A stretch of DNA of 64,000 nucleotides from Acanthosoma haemorrhoidale (taxonomy: Eukaryota > Arthropoda > Insecta > Hemiptera > Acanthosomatidae): positions 73,697,104-73,761,103 of the forward strand of contig OV884014.1 in NCBI GenBank assembly GCA_930367205.1, in the 5' to 3' direction. Made by a program: the position numbers and the translations under genes. The notes beneath the pieces were generated by a model. The model had not been told where the DNA came from. It saw nothing but the letters and a program-made list of their open reading frames with translations, and did no database searches. The first letter of the stretch is position 1. The number at the start of each line of letters is the position of its first letter. Shown here in pieces: positions 1-9,137 of the stretch.

Positions 1-396
1 CTTGCTGAAATAATCCAATAATGATGACATAATATTGAATGGAGGAGCTGATGCCCAGCATGTAAATAAACAATATAGTAGTGGTCGACAAGTAGTTCCA
101 CAAAATGTGATTTAGAGGGTAACAACACGGGATGTTTAGCATCATAATTTATAGGGGCATTATTCAGGCGACCGCCATCCTGTACACTCCACGAGAATCA
201 ATGAAAACGGATAATGATTTTAGCGATGTTATAAGAAAAGGTTTGGAGCTTACAGAGGGGAAATGATGTCTTTGAACTATTTTCACCAAGGTGTGAGTAG
301 CTTGACGAAGTTCCTCTAAGCTTAATTGACCTTTTCTCTTGGTTGAATGAGGGTGAGAATTTACGATAAAGCGTTGGACATATGCAAGTACCCTAA

Positions 397-915
397 TTAA
401 TTTGGAATAGGATGAGATTTTTTCAATAACTTAAATAAAGACGATGCATTGGTTGTGGTAGCCAAGATAGTACAAACTGATTTTGTCTCAGGTAAGTCTG
501 AAAAATTTGATGATTTTGTTGGCTTAGTTAATGGCCATTCCAACAATAGTTTCTTCATCCAGTCAGGTCCCTTCCACCAAACTGAATGATTGACCAAGTC
601 TGACGGAGAAGTTCCCCGAGGCGCAATGTCGGCGGCATTATCTTCTGAACGAATGTGATGCCAATTAGGGAGAAAAGAGTTATCTAAAATTTTCACTATT
701 CGATTGGCCACGAATGTTTTCAGTTGATGAGCAGGTGTATTTAACCACGATAAAACGGTGGAAGAATCAGACAACAAGAAAATAGAGGTTAGTTTTAATC
801 GTTGTATAATGAGTTGAACAGATCGCAAAAGGTTGGCAAGAAGTAGAGCAGCGCATAGTTCAAGCCTTGGAATTGAGAGGGTTTTCAATGGAGCTAATCG
901 GGTTTTAGCGATCAT
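397..915 (-). pseudogene. BEL/Pao pol: RNase H and downstream linker
   Basis: A 172-codon piece starting IAKTRLAPLKTLSIPRLEL, with the RNase H Glu in the PRLEL motif. Then come LLSDSSTVLSWL (RNase H Asp), FVANRIVKI, and HHIRSEDNAADIAPRG, the BEL motif before the integrase. SVWWKGPDWM follows. It is out of frame with the preceding RT piece. Past this point (1-396) the minus strand encodes the degraded N-terminal integrase/zinc region in broken frames, better preserved at 28,617-28,934. Confidence 0.82.
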
Positions 916-1543
916 CAGATGGGTGTCTACCCCTTACCCTTTCCAATTGATCCTGAGAACGAATATAGAAAACTGCCGCATAACCTAAAGAAGATGCGTC
1001 AGCGAATCCCACAACTGACATGTCTGCTGGGGAGCGTGGTTTAAGACCACGGGGAATCTTAATAGCTTTTAACTGCGCCAGATCTTTAAAAAGTATTTTC
1101 CAGGACTTGGAAATAGCAGGTGGAATTGGGTCATCCCAATCGAATTTCTTTGACCATAATAGTTGAAGAATCGCCTTTGCTTTGAAGATAACTGGGGCGC
1201 AATATCCTAAAGGATCATACATCCTGGCAATAGTTAAAAGGATGCCTCGTTTAGTTAAAACCAAATCTCTTGAGTGTATTCGATAGGTAAAATTATCCTG
1301 TTGAGGATCCCACTGCATTCCGAGTATTTTCACCACGTTATCTTCCAAACTAGATAAGGAGATCATGGGTTTCGGCTCATTCACAAAAACTGGTTCTAAG
1401 AGCTCCATTGCATTGCTGCACCACTTTTTCAATTGAAAACCTCCTCGACTCATCAAGGCTATGAGTTCTTTTTGGAGTGTCTGTGCCTCTTCTAACGTAT
1501 CAGCCACAGTCAATAAATCGTCATCATACATTTCCTTTAACAA
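905..1543 (-). pseudogene. BEL/Pao pol: RT palm/thumb and start of RNase H
   Basis: A 212-codon open stretch beginning MLKEMYDDDLL, where the RT catalytic box would be YVDD. The thumb/connection follows (KILGMQWDPQ, RMYDPLGYCAPV, LLWSKK.DWDD), then the RNase H start VVGFADASSLGYAA with its first Asp. The box reads YDDD here and YVDD in the duplicate at 29,550-30,188. The two 212-residue products differ at eight positions by my reading. The frame ends at a junction overlapping the next fragment (397-915), which indicates a frameshift inside RNase H. Confidence 0.85.
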
Positions 1544-1621
1544 TGCTCGAGACGCATTAGGAAACTTGTTTCCATCATCTGCTACGAGTTGTTGTATTAC
1601 TCAAATTGCTAAAAAGGGAGA

Positions 1622-2389
1622 TCATGAAAGTCCGAACGGTAAACAGTTAAATTTGAATTCAGCTAGGTGATCGAAACTTTCAGCTCTACAAAATAAATGA
1701 AGATAGGAACGATCCTTTGGATTTGACAGATATCGGCTATTTGCTATTTGTGGTAATCGAAATTTCAACAATACATCTGTGATCTCAGGTTGTAGTTTAG
1801 GACCACAAAGTAGGTAGTCATTGAGGGATCCATTAACGGTAGTAGCCGAACCATCAAAAACTATACGCAATTTAGTACTTGTGCTCTTTTTTAATACACA
1901 GTGGTGCGGAAGAAAATATTTCCCCGTTTGAGAACTGGGCGATAAATAACATTTTTTAAAATATTCTTCGAAAACCTTTCCATATTCCAATTTTAGGGAT
2001 GGCTCTCGTTCAAATTTCGTTTCCAGGTTTTTAAAACGTTTTAAGGCCAAGAACCTGAAGCTTTTTAAGTTGAGAGGTTGCGTTTTAAAGGGTAAACGGA
2101 CCATGTATCTACCGGAGGGTTTTCGAGAGTGCTTCCTTTTAAAATGATCCTCACTTTTTATATCAAGTGGATTTCTTCTCGGAACATCATTTATTTCCTC
2201 GACTTCCCAAAAACGAGTCATCACCTGAGTTAACTCCTGAAGTTCAGATGAAGGTGTAGAATTAGCGAGCAAGGTAGTGCTGCAGAGAAATGGATTTGCC
2301 GTTGTAATGGGTCCTAATAAAATCCAACCAAGTGTGGTTTTTATGGCATTGGGAAATCCATGAGCTGATTTTACTACCTCTCCTTCCAA
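1622..2389 (-). pseudogene. BEL/Pao pol: protease-RT linker and RT fingers (fragment)
   Basis: A 255-codon open stretch. It contains KTTLGWILLGP near the start, then KYFLPHHCVLKKSTSTKLRIVFDGSA, of which the part RIVFDGSA is the conserved RT motif A-proximal block of BEL/Pao elements, then SLNDYLLCGP. After the LSNPKDRSYLHLF segment the frame continues to CLPFGLS and is then lost before the catalytic box. Compared with the copy at 30,300-31,025, this copy lacks a stretch of about 20 bp near 1,725 but keeps 31 bp near 1,870 that the other has lost. Confidence 0.85.
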
Positions 2390-2442
2390 GATTCCCCCAA
2401 ATAGATCAGCACCAACAAGAAATTCTATGGGCCCTTAATTAA

Positions 2443-2793
2443 TTAAAGAAAACTACTACATAAAAAATCTAAAAAAATTGATAAAGAGGTTCATTAAAAC
2501 CTGTCATGAATGTCAAATCAGTAAGTCATCACCATGTGAAAAAACACAATTAGGTATCATTAGATCAGAACGTCCACTGGACTTTCTCTGGGACCTTTCC
2601 CAACAGGACAATTTAGATACAAATACATATTGATAATCATAGACAATTATACAAAATTGTACTCAACAACTAAAGGGAATTTAAGAGAGACAAAAAAGAA
2701 AGTACTCCAATATATAGAACACACCAATGAGATTGGTCAGATTAACAAAGTTCTAACAGATAATGCGACCACTTTTACCATCTGTAAACGTCC
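2443..2793 (+). mobile_element. Ty3/Gypsy integrase fragment, unit A copy
   Basis: A short plus-strand scrap of a Gypsy-type integrase. The HHCC half shows CHECQISKSSPCEKTQ, then an interruption, then IIIDNYTKLYSTT (first catalytic Asp region), and KVLTDNATTFT (second catalytic Asp region). Frames are broken by stops. Past about 2,783 the open frame runs into unrelated LTR-like sequence, so a 159-codon frame from 2,630 is a chimera and not a gene. An identical 159-codon frame exists at 31,266-31,745. Confidence 0.7.
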
Positions 2794-3165
2794 ACTGCTA
2801 TCATCTCAATCCTTCCTCTCTTCTTCCATCTACTGTCCTTTCATCTGCTTGTCTCATGGGATGATCCAAAAAAGAACAAGACCCACCTTGTCTCCTGGCT
2901 CATCAAAACGAACAAGGGCACTTCCCGCTCTCTCTCATCGTTTTTATCTCTTCTGTTGCCTTCTTGATTTTTTTAACTTTCTTATTTTCCAATGCAAGTT
3001 GTCTCAGATATTATTAACTTTTCTTATTTTAAAGTTAACAAATCCAATATTAAAATATTTATATTTAATTATTGATATTATTTATATGATAAAATTATTT
3101 ATAGTATAGTATTAATTAGATATAACGGCAACAAAGAATGTTCATCCCTACATCATAGCCATCCA
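2783..3165 (-). repeat. LTR-like module in minus orientation (left flank of ANK cassette)
   Basis: Reverse-complement reading starts at about 3,165 with a block ATGAAC..TTGTTGCCGTTATAT, is AT-rich, and then contains AACTTGCATTGG and a purine-rich end at about 2,783. It resembles, in inverted orientation, the start of the LTR right of the ANK gene (6,500-6,760). Two further copies lie at 31,419-31,801 and 56,905-57,290. The 57-kb copy preserves the homology best and extends it further inward (GATCATGGCTATGAA against GTTCATGCCTATGAA). I infer a related, older LTR or inverted-repeat end pointing away from the ANK gene. Confidence 0.5.
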
Positions 3166-3629
3166 GTTTACCGCCCTTTCATTTGAGTTTTACTTCCTAA
3201 ATCCAGTTTGTTTTTTGTCTACAAAAATTTGAATAATGTATTAAACATCATCTCCATTCTCATCCTTATTAATATTTATTTTTCTGAGGGTACAAGAGTT
3301 ATTTAATATTTAACACGTTTGTATCATTTTATAGTCAATTTAAGTTAAAAACACATTTTTTGTTACATGCATTAAGGGTCAGTTGTAAGGTTCTTTTAAA
3401 CTTCAAGAGGGGTTTGGGTTTGGGTTTCAATAGGTAAACCACCAAAACAAAATAACCTTCCTAAGATAAACATATCTAACAGAATCACAAACACTTGAAC
3501 TTTAGTTTTTTCGGGCGCCAATTGTTATGTTTATTATCTGAGGTTAGATTAGATATAACAAAACTTTCTTTAACTCTTTAATAAACCAGTCAGCGATAAA
3601 TTACAATGTTATTAACAAATTTGATTTAC
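3166..3629. other. Non-coding, unit A
   Basis: AT-rich sequence conserved in A' (31,802-32,265) and A'' (58,461-58,915). Apart from a GGTTTGGGTTTGGGTTT run near 3,412 I see no gene or RNA feature. Confidence 0.5.
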
Positions 3630-3935
3630 CTTACTATTATTTACAGAATGATTAACATTTAGTCCTTTTTTTCTAGCTTCATTCACTGAGACTACCACAT
3701 GGTCAGTAAAATTCATTGCTATCACCTCAAACTTCCTCTCTTAATAAAATCCTTCTTCCTTCAATACTTCACCCATTTGTCCAATCACCACTCAACAAAA
3801 TTCTTCAAGGTTCACAAATTCACTCTCCTCATTCACCGCACAAACAAAAGAATCTTCATCCAACCCATCTCCCTGGATAACCAGCTGAACAACCTCCTTT
3901 CCATCTTGTTTTCCAAGCACCCCCTCCTTTTCCAT
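3630..3935 (-). pseudogene. Decayed exon divergent from ANK gene 1, unknown protein
   Basis: Minus strand from an ATG at 3,935. About 100 codons read as acidic, normal-looking protein (for example GKQDGKEVVQLVIQGDGLDE, EESEFVNLEEF, FEVIAMNFTDHVVVSVNEA) interrupted by only two in-frame stops (TGA, TAA). The stretch ends in AAG followed by GTAAAT at 3,630/3,629, a good splice donor. I do not recognise the family. It lies head to head with the ANK gene and is present at 32,266-32,571 and 58,916-59,221, where the ATG has become TTG. The opposite-strand 89-codon frame is its shadow. Confidence 0.45.
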
Positions 3936-4375
3936 GGCTCATTTGCCCCGCCCTTTTATGCCTGCTAATTTCAAATTTAAATCAAAGGCAAAGCATCTAA
4001 CCATTACAGCAATATGAACAAAATTTATAATCCTGTTGGCGGTCTATCCTGATTTAAAATTTTAAACCCCTTACACAGTCCATATGTTAGACTCAAGTTA
4101 AATTACTTCTCTAGGTAAATATAATAAAGTTGCTGTTCCTATAATCTATTCATTAGATTAATAATTGATTCTTTTGTCAGCTGAAAATGTATATCATTAC
4201 TCAAAATGTTGCTATTGAGAGCATTAGCGTCTTGAGGGCTATTATCCGTCACTGAATGTTTTTGTAGCTGAGTGTATGAGTGATTGAGTGACTGATGCTA
4301 CCTATTTCTGACTCCAATATTTCCGCCAATAAACATTCAATAGTAAATCTAAAATTATTTAATATCATATTGCAG
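3936..4375 (+). promoter_or_regulatory. Upstream region and 5' splice acceptor of ANK gene 1
   Basis: Non-coding sequence between the decayed divergent exon and the ANK gene. It ends in a plausible splice acceptor, ATCATATTGCAG with the AG at 4,374-4,375, placed 45 bp before the ATG. The ANK coding exon therefore probably follows an upstream 5'-UTR exon that I cannot locate. The same acceptor occurs before the other two genes (AG ending at 33,011 and 59,661). Confidence 0.45.
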
Positions 4376-4420
4376 GGACCTGAACGAGATAAAACGGAAG
4401 GATAATACTTTGATTTAACA

Positions 4421-5839
4421 ATGTCAGCTGATGAGCTAACATTTACCGGAAATCTTTACCATGAGATCATCGCTGGCAATGTTGATGGTGTGGTTGAGCT
4501 ATGTAACAGAGGTGCCAGTCCGAATGCGAAGGTCGGTGAAGAAGGGAACAGCTCGGTGCACTGGGCAGTCATTGCCGATAGCGTTCCTATACTCCAGGAG
4601 TTTAAAAATCGCGGCATCAAATTTTCTCAAGTCAATCACAGATTTAGAACCCCACTCCATACCGCTGCAGAATCGGGATGTGATGAAGCGCTGCTTTGGC
4701 TGATAGATCACGGTGCCGTTGACATAGAAGCCAAAGACAATGAAGGACTAACAGCATTAGCACTAGCAGCTCACAATGGTCACCTAGGCTCGGTGATGAT
4801 ATTGGTCGATAAGGGAGTGACTGTGGACTCAGAGGAGGCTCTCAAAAGAACTCCTCTGTTCGCTGCAGCTAGCGCTGGCCAATGCGAAGTAATGAAATAC
4901 CTTCTTAAAAATGGAGCGGATCCGACTGTCCTCGATGTTTATCGCAAAACGTTGTTGCATGCACCGGTCCATAGCAAAGATTTAGCAACAGTCTTCATGG
5001 CACTGGACCTGGCGATGGAGGTCAATGCAAAAGATGATAGGGATTCTACTCCTCTCCATGATGCCGCCCTGTATTCTAGCAAAGATGTAGTGGGTTTGCT
5101 GCTAGATAGAGGAGCACTAATAAATGCAAAAGATAGTTGGGGCCGTACTCCTCTACATGAAGCCGTCAAGGGATCAAATAAACAAGTGGCATGTTTGCTC
5201 CTAGATAAAGGAGCAGAAATAAATGCCAGAAGTAATTATGGCCATACTCCTCTGCATGAAGCCGTCAAGGGATCAAATAAACAAGTGGCATATTTGCTCC
5301 TAGATAAAGGAGCAGAAATAAATGCAAAAGATCATTGGGATCGTACTCCTCTGCATGATGCTGTCAGGGTACAGAATAAAGAAATGGCAAGTTTGCTCCT
5401 AGATAAAGGAGCAGAAATAAATGCCAGAAGTAATTATGGCCATACTCCTCTGCATGAAGCCGTCAAGGGATCAAATAAACAAGTGGCATATTTGCTCCTA
5501 GATAAAGGAGCAGAAATAAATGCAAAAGATCATTGGGATCGTACTCCTCTGCATGATGCTGTCAGGGTACAGAATAAAGAAATGGCAAGTTTGCTCCTAG
5601 ATAAAGGAGCAGAAATAAATGCCAAAAGTAATTATGGTCATACTCCTCTGCATGAAGCCGTCAAGGGATCAAATAAACAAGTGGCATGTTTGCTCCTAGA
5701 TAAAGGAGCAGAAATAAGTGCCAAAAGTAATTGGGGTCTTACTCCTCTGCATGATGCTGTCAGGGTACAGAATAAAGAAGTGGCAAGTTTGCTCCTAGAT
5801 AAAGGAGCAGAAATAAATGTGAAATGTGGAATGTTTTAG
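4421..5839 (+). CDS. Ankyrin-repeat protein 1 (472 aa, C-terminally truncated)
   Basis: A single open exon from ATG (MSADELTF, context AACAATGT). It is made of about 14 ankyrin repeats of 33 residues. The first five or six are diverged (RTPLHTAAESG, LTALALAAHNGH, TPLFAAASAGQ). The rest are near-uniform units of the form TPLHEAV..SNKQVA.LLLDKGAEINAK. No membrane segment, signal peptide or second domain is visible, so a cytosolic scaffold or binding role is the generic expectation; no partner can be inferred. A 198-bp two-repeat block is exactly doubled at 5,224-5,421 and 5,422-5,619. The end (DKGAEINVKCGMF) results from a deletion that removed the normal last repeat and about 500 bp of 3' sequence present at 36,035-36,560. 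It may still be expressed, or may be an early pseudogene. Confidence 0.8.
   Translation: MSADELTFTGNLYHEIIAGNVDGVVELCNRGASPNAKVGEEGNSSVHWAVIADSVPILQEFKNRGIKFSQVNHRFRTPLHTAAESGCDEALLWLIDHGAVDIEAKDNEGLTALALAAHNGHLGSVMILVDKGVTVDSEEALKRTPLFAAASAGQCEVMKYLLKNGADPTVLDVYRKTLLHAPVHSKDLATVFMALDLAMEVNAKDDRDSTPLHDAALYSSKDVVGLLLDRGALINAKDSWGRTPLHEAVKGSNKQVACLLLDKGAEINARSNYGHTPLHEAVKGSNKQVAYLLLDKGAEINAKDHWDRTPLHDAVRVQNKEMASLLLDKGAEINARSNYGHTPLHEAVKGSNKQVAYLLLDKGAEINAKDHWDRTPLHDAVRVQNKEMASLLLDKGAEINAKSNYGHTPLHEAVKGSNKQVACLLLDKGAEISAKSNWGLTPLHDAVRVQNKEVASLLLDKGAEINVKCGMF
5224..5619 (+). repeat. Exact 198-bp tandem doublet inside ANK gene 1
   Basis: Two adjacent 198-bp blocks (two ankyrin repeats each) read identically: one repeat beginning with codons for ARSNYGHTPLHEAV and one with AKDHWDRTPLHDAV. 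Exact identity points to very recent unequal exchange or gene conversion. Confidence 0.85.
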
Positions 5840-6119
5840 TCAAATCAAAATTCCCTCCTCACTCATGCCAGAAGGATTTAATCACATGGAGGGCGAAATG
5901 CTGCTATTCACAGGTGTAACTGTCAAACTGGAATATGGGTTAACTGATCCCTCTCCCTAAGAAGGCGATCACTACATGGATGTTGATTGTGCCGTTGCAC
6001 AAGATAATGGTTGTCTTATTGTATTTTCTAGTCAAATACAAGACACAGCTTCCAATACAGAGGTTAGTACTAGTTCAATTCGTGAAACCGATGTTTGTCA
6101 AAATCAAGAAAGTTATTAG
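5827..6119 (+). pseudogene. Vestigial acidic C-terminal coding stretch, copy 1
   Basis: Downstream of the ANK stop lies about 95 codons of coding-like sequence in one frame: PSSLMPEGFNHMEGEM, LLFTGVTVKLEYGLTDP, one TAA, then EGDHYMDVDCAVAQDNGC and SSIRETDVCQNQESY ending in TAG at 6,119. The same frame, with the same internal TAA, occurs at 36,566-36,858, 61,730-62,021 and 56,110-56,396. In the last copy it directly follows ankyrin repeats. I infer an old C-terminal domain lost from the current ANK genes. A small deletion (GATGAA to GAA) distinguishes this copy. Confidence 0.45.
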
Positions 6120-6545
6120 TCTTTTGAAAATGACAGTTGCACTCCGATAATTTACTTACCTTTTGATGGCATTAAAAAATTGTTATTTTAATTATTACCA
6201 TAGAAATTGTTACCAATAAGCTACTGTGTAATTTTTATATGGTTTTCACTTCCAATCGTTGTAAATAGCTAATTTTAATATTAATTTACTTCTTTTAAAT
6301 ATATATTCCGTATTTCTACCTATTCTCAATTTAAACTACCTTTAATGATTTTGCTATTTTTACCTGAATCTATATTGAAAAGAGTGCTGTTTAATGTTTT
6401 TTGTTGATTAAAATTTGAAGAACATATTGTTATGATATTTTAATGTTATGATTTTGTATTATGTTTTTGAAAATGAACTCGGAATAAGCGAGCGTTAAAG
6501 AACGTAATAACGATCCGTGGTTCATGCCTATGAAAGTATGAACGT
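6120..6545. other. Non-coding between ANK gene 1 and LTR
   Basis: AT-rich. It ends with GATCCGTGGTTCATGCCTAT and ATGAACGT just before the LTR start. This block matches, in inverted orientation, the inner end of the left flank module best preserved at 57,247-57,305. Confidence 0.5.
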
Positions 6546-6840
6546 TGTTATTGCCGTTATATTAACTATTAATATTTATAATAAAAATAATATCAATAAT
6601 TATTATTAACATTTATTATATTAACTACATGAATTAAGCCAAGTATAAATATCCGAAACAACTGGCATTGAATAACCAGTTGAAAGATCAATAAGGCAGC
6701 GGAGAGATGCAAGATATAGATACCGAGAAGCAAGACTCACTCTTCTTGGTACGTAGTTAATTTGTATATCAAATTTTAAATCAATGTGTGTAAATAAACA
6801 ATTATTCTTTTTGCCAGAAGTTTCCCAAATTTTATTAACA
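6546..6840 (+). repeat. Solo LTR-like sequence, internally deleted (295 bp)
   Basis: Starts TGTTATTGCCGTTATA and ends TTTATTAACA, so the TGTTA...TAACA ends are inverted repeats. It contains a TATA box (AGTATAAATATCC near 6,640) and a polyadenylation signal AATAAA near 6,793, followed by the 3' end. These are normal LTR features. The A'' copy (62,447-63,020) is 574 bp: it has 279 bp more after CTTCTTGG. No exact target-site duplication is evident (GAAC lies close to both ends). Confidence 0.55.
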
Positions 6841-7640
6841 GAACCTTGAGATAACGTAAAAGTTCAATATAAAGTTGTAAATTATATGAAAAAGTATATA
6901 ATTAAAATATATATAAATAATAAATATTTGAATAATATATTAAAATATAGTATTTGCATATGGAAAATTGTAGTTTGTAAACATTGTAACTGTTTTATAA
7001 GAATAAAGTTTTATGAGAAGTATATAGATTACCAACAGATAATAATACCACCTTTAACGAAAAAATCTTGTCCTGAAATTACTGCTATTTCAAAAGATAT
7101 TCTTTTAGAAATTCAGTTTATTTAGAAAAAAAGGTATCACGTAGGTAGACTGATTGAAATATTGTACTTAAATGAATACATAATTGTGACATTTATGTCT
7201 TGTTTTATGTTAAAATGTGGTTTTAATTTTTTTTTTTTTAAAGGCTTATTTTTCAAATTGTTTCTTTAATATGAGCTCAGATTAGTTTTTAATTTTTTGA
7301 ATAGTCTACTTGTAATATATGAATGATATTTGAAAAAAGTAATTATTATTAACATAGCCCTAAATGTTAAATTACAAATTGTGATATTTAGCATGCTCCG
7401 AATTGTAAATTCATTGTGATATCTTAAAAATATTGCGAATTTCTTGATGTTGCAGCTCCCTGTTACACGAGGGAAACAACTCAATCTGGCCACCATTTTG
7501 CCTTCTAGTATAAATTACAAATAATGTATGCTTAATTATTCATAGAGGACTGATAGGTTATAATGTTAACATATATATGTAATTAAGATTTTTATAAAAG
7601 CCTCTTTTTAAGCTTTGAAAACAAGCTCAGAAGAAACTTA
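6841..7640. other. AT-rich non-coding unit A segment
   Basis: Very AT-rich and conserved in A' (37,571-38,350) and A'' (63,021-63,905). A 79-codon Ile/Lys/Asn-rich frame at 6,886 looks like chance: in A' a one-base loss truncates it. No gene supported. Confidence 0.5.
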
Positions 7641-8098
7641 GAAAAACATTAGGTACCTATACAATGGAGTCTCATTCATTAGGGCCGGTCTCAGGTCACT
7701 TTGTTATATCAGCAGCTTGAGACGTACTGATATGGCCAGGCTGTAAAGTAGGTGACCTTGACTGTAAAATGTTTTTCTGACAACACTCTTCAACTTCTTG
7801 CTGAGATGCATGGTGAAAAACAGATGTCTACCGAGAGTAATCCCAAGATAACAAATTTTGTTGCTCACGGTGCACTCTTTCCCGTCTTAGACGAAGGATT
7901 TTGGTAGTTTGCTAGGTGAAGTTTTGTAGCTAAAAACAATCCCTTGTGTCTTATCTTGTGCCAGGTTTACCTTGATGTTGATGGCGTTGAGCTTCTCAGC
8001 AATGAGGTGGCTGGCGCCCTCTGCAAATTTGAGTGCTCTGGTGGGATTCATGTTAGTGCTGCATACACAGCGTACGCCAACACCTCGCAGATGGGGTA

Positions 8099-8686
8099 CT
8101 AGGCTCCTACGATGTGGGCGGTGTAAATGTTGAAGAGCAGAGGGCCTAGCATTGACCCTTGGGGGAAGCCAGCAGTGTATTTTCTTCGGGTAGTAGACAT
8201 GGTGCCTATCCGAACCGAGAAAATTCTGCCTGTGAGATACGATGTCATTAGGTTCTGCAGCTGTTCCAAGAAATCAAATTCCTTCAGATGTTGAAGTTGG
8301 GTGTAGTGGTCCACTGAGTCGAAGGCTTTCGAGCAATCCAGCGAGATCATTGGGGTAGCTCTGTTACTCCGGATGTTCGACGCGACGTGGTGTTGCAGTC
8401 TCACCAAGTTGTTGTTCGTGCTTAAGCCTGAACTGAAACCACTCTGCTCTGGTGGGATGATCTCATGTGCCTTGTAGTTTTTGTAGAGATGTAGGTGGAT
8501 GATTCTTTCGATAGCTGAGTTAGCAGACTGATAGGTGGTAGATGGCCCATAGCCGCTTTTCGCTGGTTTCATGAGAGGGACGACCACAGCGTTCTTCCAT
8601 CTCTGAGGGGCATAATTAAGTCTGAAGCAGGAATTTATTACGTTAGTAATGTAGGATATTCCTCTCTTGGGTAGCTGCTTTAGCAA
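8099..8686 (-). pseudogene. LINE reverse transcriptase core fragment
   Basis: A 195-codon frame. It has the Jockey-clade RT motifs WKNAVVVPLMKPAKSG, ERIIHLHLYKNYKAHEIIPPEQSGF, MISLDCSKAFDSVDH (motif A Asp) and GFPQGSMLGPLLFNIYTAHI (motif B). The frame stops shortly after motif B. Beyond it no YADD box can be found: the corresponding position reads VGVRCVCSTNMN. The polymerase is therefore inactive in both this copy and the one at 38,817-39,566. Confidence 0.85.
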
Positions 8687-9057
8687 GACGTTCTGAATCC
8701 CCTTGTTCCCGTTGGTACGCCGAATGATTCAGCCACTTGCCTGTGAGACGTGTAGATTTCAGTCCTGGTTGGAATGGAGCGGGATTGGGGGTCGAGGGCT
8801 CCAATTGGTTCGGACTGACCTAATGCGCCATAGTGATCTGCCAACATGTCTGCCTGTTCGGCGGGAGTGATGAACTGCCCGTTTACAGCCAGCCTTACAT
8901 TACTCTTTTTGGATCAGCAGGTCTTCACCAGTCTCGATATGTATTTGTGATCACTGTGTGGGCTTGTTAAGCGGTCTACCCAAACCGAGTTTTTCCACTG
9001 GGCCATCAGGGACTTTACTTGTGTTGTGAGGCCATTCAACACTGGTTTTAAGCCCCT

Positions 9058-9137
9058 CATGATCACGGCTTTATGTCATGCTATATAGCCCATTTGAGGC
9101 TCAGCCTCAGGTAGGGCGGAAAAAAAAAAAAAAAAAA
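9058..9137 (+). mobile_element. Short SINE-like insertion nested in the LINE
   Basis: An 80-bp segment ends in a run of 18 A. It is bounded by the 13-bp direct repeat GTTTTAAGCCCCT / GTTTTAAGTCCCT (9,045-9,057 and 9,138-9,150), which interrupts the LINE codons NRDLK..VLNGL. This is a target-site duplication plus A-tail, the signature of LINE-mediated insertion. Inside is the palindrome TGAGGCTCAGCCTCA. The A' copy (39,777-39,868) is 92 bp, with an extra CTGCTATGTCAACTATATA block and only eight A. Confidence 0.7.

Larger units (their letters stand above)
1..2433 (-). mobile_element. BEL/Pao LTR retrotransposon remnant, unit A copy
   Basis: Minus-strand pol of a BEL/Pao element, entering from the left window edge. 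Reading from 2,433 down, the order is the protease-RT linker (EFLVGADLFGG, then a GWILLGP motif typical of BEL), RT fingers and palm, RNase H, and the start of the integrase region. The reading frame is broken into at least three pieces (1,622-2,389, 905-1,543 and 397-915) by frameshifts and stops, so it is dead. The same sequence recurs at 28,645-31,069. The 5' part of the element (LTR, gag) is missing: at about 2,435 the sequence switches abruptly to a plus-strand Gypsy integrase fragment. Confidence 0.88.

Noticed and set aside
2630..3109. 159-codon plus-strand frame, identical at 31,266-31,745
   Set aside because: The first third is Gypsy integrase and the rest is unrelated LTR-like DNA read by chance. 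Identity reflects the recent duplication.
3699..3968. 89-codon plus-strand frame, also at 32,335 and 58,985
   Set aside because: It is conserved only because the region is duplicated. The opposite strand has far better protein-like content with shared stops, so this frame is its shadow.
6886..7125. 79-codon Lys/Ile/Asn-rich frame, repeated at 37,616 and 63,270
   Set aside because: Low-complexity AT-rich sequence; a one-base change truncates the A' copy. No domain, no splice or promoter context.
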